A stretch of 64,000 bases of DNA from Paenibacillus algicola. GTDB taxonomy: Bacteria > Bacillota > Bacilli > Paenibacillales > Paenibacillaceae. The notes beneath the pieces were generated by a model. It did not search any database. It had not been told where the DNA came from and saw only the letters and a list, made by a program, of their open reading frames with translations. Positions 28,120-36,751 of the stretch are shown piece by piece (the stretch's first letter is position 1; every line of letters begins with the position of its first letter). The translations under genes and the position numbers were made by a program. The stretch is from assembly GCF_005577435.1 (NCBI RefSeq), contig NZ_CP040396.1, positions 1,005,501 through 1,069,500 on the forward strand, in the 5' to 3' direction.

Positions 28120-29855
28120 TGTCTGTGCAAGCTGTGCCTCATGAATTGACGATTGACACTCTGCAGCAGGGATATCGAGCCCGTGCCTTTACACCGCAGG
28201 AGGTCATGGAAGCTGTAATCCTGCGGGCAGAGCGGGACCGCGAGATGAACATCTGGATCACGCCGCCTTCTCTGGAGAACCTTGCACCTTATCTGGAAAG
28301 GCTGCAGGAGCTGGAGCCGGCGGAGCATCCCTTGTGGGGGATTCCTTTTGCCGTGAAGGATAATATCGCGGTAGCCGGGTGGCCGGTTACCGCAGCCTGT
28401 CCGGCATATGCCTTTACGCCGCAAGAGCATGCCGGGGTAGTAGCGCGGCTGGTGTCTGCCGGAGCTATACCTGTAGGCAAAACCAACCTGGACCAGTTCG
28501 CGACTGGTCTCGTGGGCACGCGCAGCCCATACGGCGATACGCATAACGCCTTGCTGCCCGAGCTGATCAGCGGCGGATCAAGCTCCGGCTCGGCCGTTGC
28601 CGTTGCCCGGGGTCAAGCCGCTTTTGCTCTTGGAACGGATACCGCCGGATCGGGACGTGTACCGGCAGCGCTTAATCGGCTTGTGGGCTACAAGCCGGCT
28701 GTCGGGGCCTGGCCGCTGAGCGGTGTAGTGCCGGCATGCCGCAGCATCGACTGTGTGAATGTGTTCGCACACCATATACAGGATGCCGCGGTGGCAGACA
28801 GCATATTGCGCGGACGGGACCCGGACGATCCTTTCTCCGTGGACCGGCCGCTGGGACGCGCTGCTTCTCCCCAGGTATGGCTGCTGCCAAAGGGTCCGCT
28901 GTCATTCTATGGTCCCTTCGCCCACGAGTATGAACAGGCATGGGAACGCACCCGGGACCTTCTGCAGCTTCATTTCGCTGTGGAGGAAATGGATATCAGC
29001 TTGCTGCAGGAGGCAGCAGCGCTGTTGTATGAAGGGCCGCTTGTGGCAGAGCGCTGGTCTGATCTTGGTGATTTTGTTGAGGGACAGCGCGGGGAGGTGT
29101 TCCCGGTAACCGAGAAGATTCTGCGCACCGGGGCCAAAGCAGAGTTCAGTGCAGCAGCCCTTTTTCAAGCGCAGCATCGTTTAGCGGAAATCAAGCATAT
29201 TATTGCGAAAGCGCTGAGTGGCGCCGTTCTGCTGCTGCCTACCTGCGGCGGTACGTGGAGCCGGGCACAAGTGCAGCAGGATCCGATAGGCACCAACAAT
29301 CAGATGGGGCTGTACACGAATCACTGTAACCTGCTGGATTTAAGTGCCGTTGCCGTGCCGTCTGTCGATGCCGGTCCGCAGCTGCCGTTTGGAGTCACTT
29401 TATTTAGTGTACCGGAGGAGGAAGGACAATTGACAGCCGCGGCGGCTCAGTTCCGCAGCCTGGTCGAGGTCGTAACCGTGGCTGTCTGTGGACTGCATAT
29501 GAGAGGCTTTGCGCTGGAGCCGCAAATGACCGGACTGGGTGCAGTGTTCCTGGAGGAAAGCAGAACTTCCCCGACGTATGAGCTGTATAGGCTGCCTACT
29601 GTTCCTCCGAAGCCGGGGCTGGTTCGGGTCGCAGAAGGGGGTGCCTCAATAGCGGTTGAGCTGTGGAGTATGCCGCAATCCTCTCTAGGAGCGTTCACCG
29701 CCGGCATCCCCGGTCCGCTGGGGATCGGAAAGATTGAGCTTGACGATGGCCGCGTTGTATCCGGATTTATTTGCGAAGCTTATGGGACGGAAGGAGCCGT
29801 GAACCTCACCGAATACGGTGGATGGCGAAAGGCGATGGACATGGCGAAAGCCTGA
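28119..29855 (+). CDS. atzF: Allophanate hydrolase
   Basis: A 578-residue amidase-signature enzyme. The catalytic Lys lies in FAVKDNIAVAG, and the Ser-cisSer pair in ISGGSSSGSAVAVARGQAAF, followed by GTDTAGSGRVPAALN. The C-terminal extension typical of allophanate hydrolase is present (AGIPGPLGIGKIELDDGR, then AYGTEGAVNLTEYGGW), so this is not a plain amidase. It splits allophanate to ammonia and CO2, the last step of guanidine nitrogen release. TAATG overlap joins it to the carboxylase, and a terminator follows ten bases after the stop. Confidence 0.9.
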   Translation: MSVQAVPHELTIDTLQQGYRARAFTPQEVMEAVILRAERDREMNIWITPPSLENLAPYLERLQELEPAEHPLWGIPFAVKDNIAVAGWPVTAACPAYAFTPQEHAGVVARLVSAGAIPVGKTNLDQFATGLVGTRSPYGDTHNALLPELISGGSSSGSAVAVARGQAAFALGTDTAGSGRVPAALNRLVGYKPAVGAWPLSGVVPACRSIDCVNVFAHHIQDAAVADSILRGRDPDDPFSVDRPLGRAASPQVWLLPKGPLSFYGPFAHEYEQAWERTRDLLQLHFAVEEMDISLLQEAAALLYEGPLVAERWSDLGDFVEGQRGEVFPVTEKILRTGAKAEFSAAALFQAQHRLAEIKHIIAKALSGAVLLLPTCGGTWSRAQVQQDPIGTNNQMGLYTNHCNLLDLSAVAVPSVDAGPQLPFGVTLFSVPEEEGQLTAAAAQFRSLVEVVTVAVCGLHMRGFALEPQMTGLGAVFLEESRTSPTYELYRLPTVPPKPGLVRVAEGGASIAVELWSMPQSSLGAFTAGIPGPLGIGKIELDDGRVVSGFICEAYGTEGAVNLTEYGGWRKAMDMAKA

Positions 29856-29864
29856 TCAGATGTG

Positions 29865-29907
29865 AAGCGCCCGTGGTGCAGCCGTGCTGCATGACGGGCG
29901 CTTTTTA
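29865..29907 (+). terminator. Terminator of the guanidine operon
   Basis: AGCGCCCGT (29866-29874) is perfectly complementary to ACGGGCGCT (29894-29902), with an extra GTGCAGC/GCTGCAT stem inside and five T after. Confidence 0.9.
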
Positions 29908-30067
29908 TAGGGGGACGACTGTATGATGTGCCAACTTGTCTGCTCCACACTGTGCGGGGGACGCGCTCTGGCTTGGAGCGCGCGCTGCTTCATAACCTGC
30001 TATGAGCACACCCTTCACACACCGCACATTACCCCATCCCGTGCGGCGAACACGCTCTGGCTCATGC

Positions 30068-30254
30068 TCTAACGGTTGCCACAGCGCTTATTGATGGCTA
30101 TTCGGGAGCTAACTAATTCTAACGGTTGTGAGCGTGCTTATATGGTGGAATAAGTCGCGGAAAGGCATCAAATTACCCAAATAACTCGTCTAGCAACCGT
30201 TAGATTTAAAGTAACCGTGGATTGGACCAATTAACGCTCGTGGCAACCGTTAGA
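30068..30254. repeat. 187-bp MITE-like repeat, copy A
   Basis: It begins TCTAACGGTTGCC and ends with the exact reverse complement GGCAACCGTTAGA. A second nested inverted pair lies inside (TCTAACGGTTG at 30118, CAACCGTTAGA at 30194). No ORF of note. Copy B has the same length and I count three differences. Confidence 0.85.
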
Positions 30255-30431
30255 AACCTTGTACCACCCGTACCGCGGTCCCGCCTCGCTTGAACCGCAC
30301 CATGCCGCGACCCCGTGTCGCGAGCCTCCCTCGTTTGAAGCGCGCTGCCCCACACTGTGCCGCAAGCATGCCGTTCACGAACCGCACGCTGCTCCATCCC
30401 GTGCGGCGAACACGCCCTGACTCATGCTCGC

Positions 30432-30618
30432 TCTAACGGTTGCCACAGCGCTTATTGATGGCTATTCGGGAGCTAACTAATTCTAACGGTTGTGAGCGTG
30501 CTTATATGGTGGAATAAGTCGCGGAAAGGCATCAAATTACCCAAATAACTCGTCTAGCAACCGTTAGATTTACAGTAACCGTGGATTGAACCAATTAACG
30601 CTTGTGGCAACCGTTAGA
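30432..30618. repeat. 187-bp MITE-like repeat, copy B
   Basis: Same orientation, length and 13-bp terminal inverted repeats as copy A. The preceding 30 bases (GCGGCGAACACGC and CTCATGCTC) are also shared, so the duplicated block is longer than the inverted-repeat element itself. Confidence 0.85.
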
Positions 30619-30652
30619 AGCGCTAAACGCTCCGCCACGCTGTGCCGCGGGT

Positions 30653-30868
30653 CCGCCTCGCTTGAACCGCACGCTGCCCCACGCTGTGCGGCGGCCCCGC
30701 CTCGCCTGAATCGCACGCTCTCCACGCTCCGCCACACTGTGCGGCGGGTCCGCCTGGCCTGAACCGCACGCTGCCCCACGCTATACCTCAGCCCCGCCTC
30801 GCTTGAGCCGCACGCTGCCCCACGCTGTACCGCAGCCCCGCCTCGCCTGAACCGCACGCTGCCCCATC
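30653..30868. repeat. Degenerate GC-rich tandem repeats, 44-bp period
   Basis: CCGCCTCGC or a near match recurs at 30653, 30697, 30750, 30794 and 30838, giving steps of 44, 53, 44 and 44, each followed by TGAACCGCACGCT-like sequence. Related but more scattered copies occur at 29985-30060 and 30270-30400. Minus-strand reading frames across it are repeat artefacts. Together with the two 187-bp elements this fills the 1.2 kb without genes between 29.9 and 31.07 kb. Confidence 0.7.
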
Positions 30869-31072
30869 CCTTTCCAGCCAGCTCAGAGCTAAACAGGGTA
30901 AAAAAAGAACCTGACATCCTCTTCAAATCTACAATTTTGATATCAAAAATTAATCCTTGTCATCCGATATACATAGTTGTCCTTTCTCATCTCAGGAACT
31001 GGATTCACTTGCTTTAAGTGGGAAGAGAGAGGCACAGGATTGGATATCTATAGACAAAAAGGGGAAAGAGCC

Positions 31073-32785
31073 ATGAAGCTACTGCGAAACTTATCCATCA
31101 CCAGAAAACTGATGATCCTGATCCTGATCAGCGCCTTATCGTTAATCTCTGTTGGCATGACGGGATTGGCGTATATTACAAAAATGGCGGGGGACTCGGA
31201 AGCGATGTACAAAGACAGCCTCCTTCCGCTGAGTACGATCATGCAAATCCAAATTCAGGCCAAATCCAGTGACGCGGTGCTGCTTGAAATGCTAATGTCC
31301 AGCAGTACCAGAAAACATAAGGAGCTGCAGGAGGATCTGTCGGGATTACAGCAGGACGTTAGAGCAAAGCTGGCCGAGCTGCAGCAGAACAACCTGCGCA
31401 AAGAAGAGGCCGGGCTGATGCAGGAGTTGATGAATTACATCCAGGCCCTGGAGGAGAGTAGGGAGCAGGTTATGGCCTTGATAGCGGATGACAAGAAAAG
31501 CGACGCCTATCTGCAGTACCAGGCTCTTGTCGAGTATCGGGGAGACCGGGTCAATGCTGCGCTTGAAGAGCTGCAGCGCCTGAAGGTGGATTATTCCAGC
31601 GCGATCAATGAACGCAATCAGGACAATGTGAACCAGGCGATAACGAGAGTAATCTTGGCAAATATCATTACGCTGACGCTGCTCATCGTCATTGGATACA
31701 CGATAGCACGGATGATCGTTAGACCGCTGAAGGAGGTTAGGCGGATGCTGACCATTGCCGAAACCGGAGATTTCACGGTAAAAGGACAATATCAATCCCG
31801 AGATGAGCTGGGGGAGCTCACTGCCTCCTTCAATCAGATGAGTGCCAAGCTTCAATCGGTGTTCGCTGCCGTTCAGGATTCCTCGATGCTGGTCGCTTCC
31901 TCTTCGGAGCAGCTTAGTGCAAGCGCAGAGCAAAGCTCTCAGGCTAGTGAGCAGGTCACCCTTACGATCCAGGAGCTGGCGGCGGGCACAGACCGGCAGG
32001 TGGAGATGATCGAAGATGCTTCCCATGAAATGAACACCATGACAGCGTACACCCGGTCCATTGCGGATCAGACGCAGCATGTGAAGAACGACGCATTGCA
32101 CGCTTCTCAAATGTCTCACGAAGGAACTGCGGCCATTCAGGATGTCAGCGTCCAGATGGGGTCCATCTCGAGCAATGTGAACGGATTGTTTGAGGCAGTC
32201 CAAAGCTTGAGTACGCGGTCACTGGAAATCGGACAGCTGGTAGATATCATTTCTGATATTTCTTCCCAGACGAATCTGCTCGCCTTGAATGCATCTATTG
32301 AAGCCGCTCGCGCCGGGGAGCAGGGTAAAGGCTTTGCTGTCGTTGCCAGTGAGGTAGGCAAGCTGGCCGAACAGTCGGGCAAGTCGACAAAGCAGATTAC
32401 AGACATGATCCGCCAGATCCAGCGAGATACGGAGCATACGATCGACACGATGAGAGTTACGTCCGGAGAGGTTCAGCAGGGCCTGCATGTTGTACACCAG
32501 GCGGGACAGACCTTCTATAATATAGAAAACGCCGTCGGCAATGTCGTTGGCCGTATTGAGGAGATCGCGAGCACCCTTTTGAAGGTTGCCGAAGGAATCC
32601 AACAGGTAAATACCCAGTTCACGGATGTAAGAGCCGTGTCCCTGAATTCGGCAGATCACAGTCAGGGAATCTCTGCCGCCGCCGAAGAGCAGCTGGCCTC
32701 CATGGAAGAGATTACCTCCTCATCCCAGGCGCTGGCCGCCTTGGCCGAGAATCTGCAGAAGCTTATTCAGCAGTTTAAGATTTAA
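31073..32785 (+). CDS. Methyl-accepting chemotaxis protein
   Basis: A 570-residue transmembrane receptor. Segment 1 is at about residues 14-35 ([22 protein letters not shown]). A mostly helical external region of about 150 residues suggests a four-helix-bundle sensor. Segment 2 is near 190-208 ([19 protein letters not shown]). A HAMP domain follows ([20 protein letters not shown]). The cytoplasmic coiled coil contains the conserved hairpin tip [20 protein letters not shown], then [18 protein letters not shown]. It relays ligand signals to CheA/CheW. I choose ATG 31073 with GGGGAAAG upstream. Ligand is unknown. Confidence 0.9.
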   Translation: MKLLRNLSITRKLMILILISALSLISVGMTGLAYITKMAGDSEAMYKDSLLPLSTIMQIQIQAKSSDAVLLEMLMSSSTRKHKELQEDLSGLQQDVRAKLAELQQNNLRKEEAGLMQELMNYIQALEESREQVMALIADDKKSDAYLQYQALVEYRGDRVNAALEELQRLKVDYSSAINERNQDNVNQAITRVILANIITLTLLIVIGYTIARMIVRPLKEVRRMLTIAETGDFTVKGQYQSRDELGELTASFNQMSAKLQSVFAAVQDSSMLVASSSEQLSASAEQSSQASEQVTLTIQELAAGTDRQVEMIEDASHEMNTMTAYTRSIADQTQHVKNDALHASQMSHEGTAAIQDVSVQMGSISSNVNGLFEAVQSLSTRSLEIGQLVDIISDISSQTNLLALNASIEAARAGEQGKGFAVVASEVGKLAEQSGKSTKQITDMIRQIQRDTEHTIDTMRVTSGEVQQGLHVVHQAGQTFYNIENAVGNVVGRIEEIASTLLKVAEGIQQVNTQFTDVRAVSLNSADHSQGISAAAEEQLASMEEITSSSQALAALAENLQKLIQQFKI

Positions 32786-32923
32786 GGCTGCAGCTGTCTT
32801 TGTCATCCTGTGGTCACCATGGCCCGAGCTCAAGCTTTCACTACAGTTCCAAAAAAGTGGTACAATCATGCTAGTGATGAAAACATCATACACCTTGAAA
32901 AACGTATGAAAGGGAGATGCTGC

Positions 32924-34723
32924 ATGGCTGGCCAATTAGCACGAGCTCAAGTGGATGAAAAGACGACCTGGAATCTGCAAGATATTTATGAAACGAAGGA
33001 AGCCTGGACCCTTGAATTGAACGCTGTTCAACAAGAGGTATCGCGAGTAACCCAATACGAAGGGAAGCTGCATACAGGTGCAGCGGTGCTCTTGGCATGT
33101 CTGATTGAGCAGGAGCAGCTGCTGGCCCGAGTAAGCCGCCTCAACGCATACTCGGATCTGCATCTGGCGGGCGATAGTACGTGTACTGAGTATCAGATGG
33201 ATGCCGCAAGGGCACGGGAAGTCGTCGCCAGCATACAGTCGGCGCTTTCCTTTGTAAACTCGGAAATTCTTGCGATGGATGAGGGCGTGCTGGACCGGTT
33301 CATCGAGGATGAGCCCGGTCTGCAGGAATTTTAGCGCAGCCTGAGGCTGCTGCTGCACAACAAGGCCTACCGGTTATCGCCGGACACCGAGAAGGTGTTA
33401 TCGTCATTTCGGGAGGTGCTGACAGCCCCATACCAGATCTATGAGCGCGGCAAGCTGGCAGATATGAGGTTTCCTGATATAGAGAATGGACAAGGCGAGC
33501 AGGTACCGCTGTCGTTTGCCCTGTATGAGAATAAATATGCAGAGTCACCGGATACGGCACTGAGGCGACATGCTTTTCGCAGCTTTAGCCAGACCTTGTA
33601 TCAGTACCGGAATACCTTCGCCGAGACCTATGCAACCGAAGTGAAGCGACAAGTCATTGAAGCCCGGCTTCGGGGGTATCCATCAGTGACCGAGATGCTG
33701 TTAACGCCGCAGCAGGTAACCAAAGATATGTATAATCAGGTGCTGGATGTTTTGCAGCAGGAGCTGGCCCCTCATATGCGGAGGTATGCGGCATTGAAGC
33801 AGCGGGTGCTGGGACTTCATGAAATGACGTTTGCAGATCTCAAGGCGCCCCTGGATCCGGATTTCAGCCCGGGTATGACGTATGAGGAAGCGGGTGAGCT
33901 GATTAAGGAGGCTTTGTTCATTCTAGGACCGGAATACGGCGAGATTGTGGAGGCTGCGTTTCGGGATCGCTGGGTCGATTATGCCGTCAACACGGGAAAA
34001 AGAACAGGGGCGTTCTGCCGCTCCATTCCAGGCATGCATTCTTACATTCTCATCAGTTGGACCGGCAGCATGAGGGGGGTATTTACGCTCGCCCATGAGG
34101 TTGGTCACGCCGGACATCTCATGCTGGGGGCGCGGTATCAGCGGATGACCAATGCCCGGCCTTCGCTTTTTTTCATTGAAGCTCCTTCGACAATGAACGA
34201 GCTGTTGCTGGCAGATCATTTGCTCGAGCGATCCGAGGATCCCCGAATGCGCCGCTGGGTCATATCGCAGCTGCTCGGAACGTATTTTCATAACTTTGTG
34301 ACCCATCTGCTGGAAGGGGAGCTGCAGCGCCAGGTTTATGATCTGGCATCCCGGCAGGTTCCGATTACAGCTAACCTCTTGGGGGATGTGAAAGGGGGCA
34401 TTCTGTCCGCCTTCTGGGGGGATGCTGTCAAGATTGATGATGACGCCAAGCTGACCTGGATGCGTCAGCCTCATTATTACATGAGCTTGTACCCGTATAC
34501 CTACGCTGCTGGCTTGACCGCTTCTACAGCGGCAGCGAAGCAGATCCGGGAAGAAGGCCAGCCGGCCGTAGAGCGCTGGCTTGACGTGCTGAAGGCGGGC
34601 GGCTCCCGCAGCCCCTTGGAGCTCATGAAGATGGCAGGCGTTGACATGTCCCAGCCCGAGCCCATCAAGCACGCCGCTGCTTATGTAGGCTCACTCATTG
34701 ATGAGCTGGAGCAGCTCTATTAA
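32924..34723 (+). pseudogene. pepF: M3-family oligoendopeptidase F gene interrupted by an in-frame TAG
   Basis: Reading frame 32924-34723 encodes a 600-codon PepF-like zinc peptidase, but codon 137 (33332-33334) is TAG in the sequence LQEF-stop-RSLRLLLHNK. The frame continues without shift to the natural end, so one base change explains the break. Family members usually have a tyrosine or similar residue here. The N-terminal oligoendopeptidase domain lies before the stop; the catalytic half downstream keeps HEVGHAGH (zinc HExxH) and the distal Glu region APSTMNELLLADHLL. Start ATG 32924 has AGGGAG upstream. Possible fates are loss of function, re-initiation or read-through; a base-call error is also possible. 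Confidence 0.8.
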
Positions 34724-34746
34724 AGGATCTCTACTATAATACAGCC

Positions 34747-34783
34747 AAAATCCCCCCGCATCGAGGCTATGCGGGGGGATTTT
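34747..34783 (+). terminator. Terminator after pepF
   Basis: AAAATCCCCCCGCAT and ATGCGGGGGGATTTT form a perfect 15-pair stem with a seven-base loop. A and T tracts on both sides would let it also stop the minus-strand gene at 34863. Confidence 0.92.
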
Positions 34784-34862
34784 GACGTATATCCAGAACC
34801 GTACTGCTGGATCTTCATCTTCAAGTACAAAAATATGTTGTTCGTTGCAGAATGATACGTTG

Positions 34863-35057
34863 TTATGAACTGCTGCTTGCAGATACAAATTGAAACATGC
34901 CGACCAAGAACAACAGCAAGAACACGCTGATCACGACAAGTATGACGACAAGTATGATGTTGCGGAGAAGCTTTGACCCGTCCGACTGATGTTCGAGCTG
35001 CTCTTCGATTTCAGCTAATCGTTCTCTCAGCTCCCGGATCTCATCCTCTTGTTTCAT
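34863..35057 (-). CDS. Small membrane protein with N-terminal coiled coil
   Basis: A 64-residue protein. Residues 1-25 are highly charged with heptad-like leucines (EIRELRERLAEIEEQLEHQ), which suggests a short coiled coil. Residues about 33-58 form one membrane segment (IILVVILVVISVFLLLFLVG). A serine-rich tail ends the protein. A perfect AGGAGG site lies seven bases before ATG, which supports real expression. I do not recognise a function. It converges on pepF across a strong bidirectional hairpin. Confidence 0.7.
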   Translation of the reverse strand: MKQEDEIRELRERLAEIEEQLEHQSDGSKLLRNIILVVILVVISVFLLLFLVGMFQFVSASSSS

Positions 35058-35289
35058 AAACAGCCTCCTTTGGCATTAGAACATGCTAACTTTTCCGCTA
35101 TATAGTTTATTTTAACATTAAAGGTTGGGAGTGGCTATTAGCAGGAGGGGCTTATCCCGTTTAAGGAGAGAAGATGTACTATCTCAAGAAAGTTCTCAAT
35201 GCATCATGGTTACTTTTGACAAAGCTTGGAACAGCATGGCAAAATGTTTATATATAATATGGGGAATTGTGGAAAACAGGGGGTGCCGT

Positions 35290-36141
35290 ATGTCAGTGGC
35301 AGCAGAGAGCGATCAGGAATGGGTGCGTGAGATCGGACAGCGGGAGCTGTTTTTTCTAATAAATATGGTGGAGCATGGTGGGATAGCCGGATTTAGAGAT
35401 CCGTATCCCGGTTACTTGCTTGATGAGCTTGAGGAAGAATGGGACAAGACCCGGCAGCAGCTGCAAGAGCGCGGGCTCCTTTCCGCGGGCAGGTCAGATC
35501 TGTTGATTGAACCTGTGTTAGAGGCTTGCTTGGCGGTGCTGGACAGTCCTTATGCGGTACGTCTGGAGTTGAAAAAAAGCGGGGAGTCCATCTACGATGC
35601 TTACCTTCATTTTTTGCCGCAGATGGTGGTCGAACGAGTGCAGACCGTAAATGGCGATGAGGAAGGGAACTCTATGGTTCGGCTGAGCGCTATTGCGAAC
35701 CTGGAGCTGTCCTTGCCGCTGATTGAGCAAGTGTTTCCGGTTGAAGCCGCGGCACAAGGAGTGATCAAGCAGCCGTTTACGCTTCCGGTTGAGGCTTATG
35801 ACATTTTGCTGAGCGGCAGTGATCAGGAGAAGGCGAGAACCTTGTCCACGAGGCTGAGTCCGGAGCAGGAGAGCCTGAAGGCTCTCATGAAGCAGGCTGA
35901 ATTTCACGGGAGAATGTCCTTGATGCAGCGCAGCGGACCGGTGTGGCGCCAGCAGATCATTACCTGCGGTATAGGAGTGGACGGCGGCTGGATCGCTAGG
36001 CGTGACGAGGAGCAGGGCGTGCGGGTGGAGAATTATCGGCGCAAAAAACTAGGTTTAGCGGTGAAAACTCTGGTTCAGGATATGCTTGCATTACCCAAAA
36101 CGAACTTCGGAGGTGAGGCGCATGACGAAGATCAAGATTAA
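35290..36141 (+). CDS. Unknown protein, possible chaperone for WXG100/Rhs export
   Basis: A 283-residue soluble protein with no signal peptide or membrane segment. The N-terminal part is helical and acidic (EWVREIGQRELFFLINMVEH), and the rest alternates beta and helix. No domain is certain. Its overall layout and its position directly before WXG100 genes recall EspG-type secretion chaperones, but that is an inference from context. The gene overlaps the first WXG100 gene by 20 bases, so the products are probably made together. ATG 35290 is chosen over an upstream in-frame start at 35125 because GGGGGTG lies just before it. Confidence 0.6.
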   Translation: MSVAAESDQEWVREIGQRELFFLINMVEHGGIAGFRDPYPGYLLDELEEEWDKTRQQLQERGLLSAGRSDLLIEPVLEACLAVLDSPYAVRLELKKSGESIYDAYLHFLPQMVVERVQTVNGDEEGNSMVRLSAIANLELSLPLIEQVFPVEAAAQGVIKQPFTLPVEAYDILLSGSDQEKARTLSTRLSPEQESLKALMKQAEFHGRMSLMQRSGPVWRQQIITCGIGVDGGWIARRDEEQGVRVENYRRKKLGLAVKTLVQDMLALPKTNFGGEAHDEDQD

Positions 36142-36394
36142 TCCGGAGCAGCTGGATGAGGCGGCTGCCCGCTTCTTAGCGTGCAGTCAGAGCAATCTCG
36201 ATATGGCTGTGGAGCTCAAAGCAATAATCGATGGGATGTCCGGCGAATGGGAGGGCGTCACGCGAGAACGATTTTATCAATCCTACACGGGCTCGCATGA
36301 ACAGCTGCAAAGTGTGTCCGAGACGCTGAAGATGATCGGAGAAGAGCTGAAGGCGATTTCGGGAAGGTTCCGGAGTGCGGATGAGAGCTCCTAG
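36122..36394 (+). CDS. WXG100-family (ESAT-6-like) protein
   Basis: A 90-residue protein with the size and helix-turn-helix hairpin of the WXG100 family. The turn motif is GEWEGVTRERFYQSY, the WxG-type bend. The first helix begins INPEQLDEAAARF. These proteins form dimers that are exported by, or help target partners to, type VII secretion. A GGAGGTGAGG site precedes ATG 36122. It lies in an operon with a second WXG100-like gene and the Rhs toxin, so it is probably a targeting partner of the toxin. Confidence 0.85.
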   Translation: MTKIKINPEQLDEAAARFLACSQSNLDMAVELKAIIDGMSGEWEGVTRERFYQSYTGSHEQLQSVSETLKMIGEELKAISGRFRSADESS

Positions 36395-36423
36395 CAGACA
36401 GAGTTGGAAAGGGGAGGACCTAT

Positions 36424-36714
36424 TTGTCGAGAATCATAGCGGACATTGCGGCACTGGAACGGGCGGCGTCCCATTTTGCGGCAGCGGGTCAGCAGCTTGG
36501 GCAGATTGCCGGGGAGCCGCAGAAACGAAAAGCCTCCATAGAATGGTCGGGCCGGGCTGAACAGAAATATTCAGTCGCATGGAATGAGAGTGAACGTACC
36601 TTACATCGCTTGACAGCACTAGCTTCGCAGATGGCGTCACAGTGCCAAGGTGTAGCCGAAGCGCTGCGCCGGGCCGATGAAGAGGAACGGAGAAGAGAAC
36701 GCGAAGGGCGGTAA
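36424..36714 (+). CDS. Second WXG100-like small protein
   Basis: A 96-residue helical protein with a TTG start; GGGGAGGACC lies at correct spacing and no ATG fits. The pattern is two helices around EWSGRAEQKYSVAWNES, with W-S-G at the bend. The C-terminus is strongly basic and acidic (EEERRREREGR). It differs from the first WXG100 protein, so the two may form a heterodimer. The Rhs gene begins 37 bases downstream. Confidence 0.75.
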   Translation: MSRIIADIAALERAASHFAAAGQQLGQIAGEPQKRKASIEWSGRAEQKYSVAWNESERTLHRLTALASQMASQCQGVAEALRRADEEERRREREGR

Positions 36715-36751
36715 GCTGCACTTGGCGAGAAGTGAGGGAGGAGAGGGACGC

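Noticed and set aside
30570..30926. Minus-strand ORFs in the GC-rich repeat region
   Set aside because: They only translate the 44-bp repeat and have no plausible initiation site.
33332..33334. Pyrrolysine or other recoding at the TAG of pepF
   Set aside because: No tRNA or pyl gene is visible, and M3 peptidases do not use it. A nonsense mutation or sequence error is simpler.
36677..36751. ATG 36677 as the Rhs start
   Set aside because: It lies inside the upstream WXG100-like gene and lacks a site; TTG 36752 with GGAGGA fits better.
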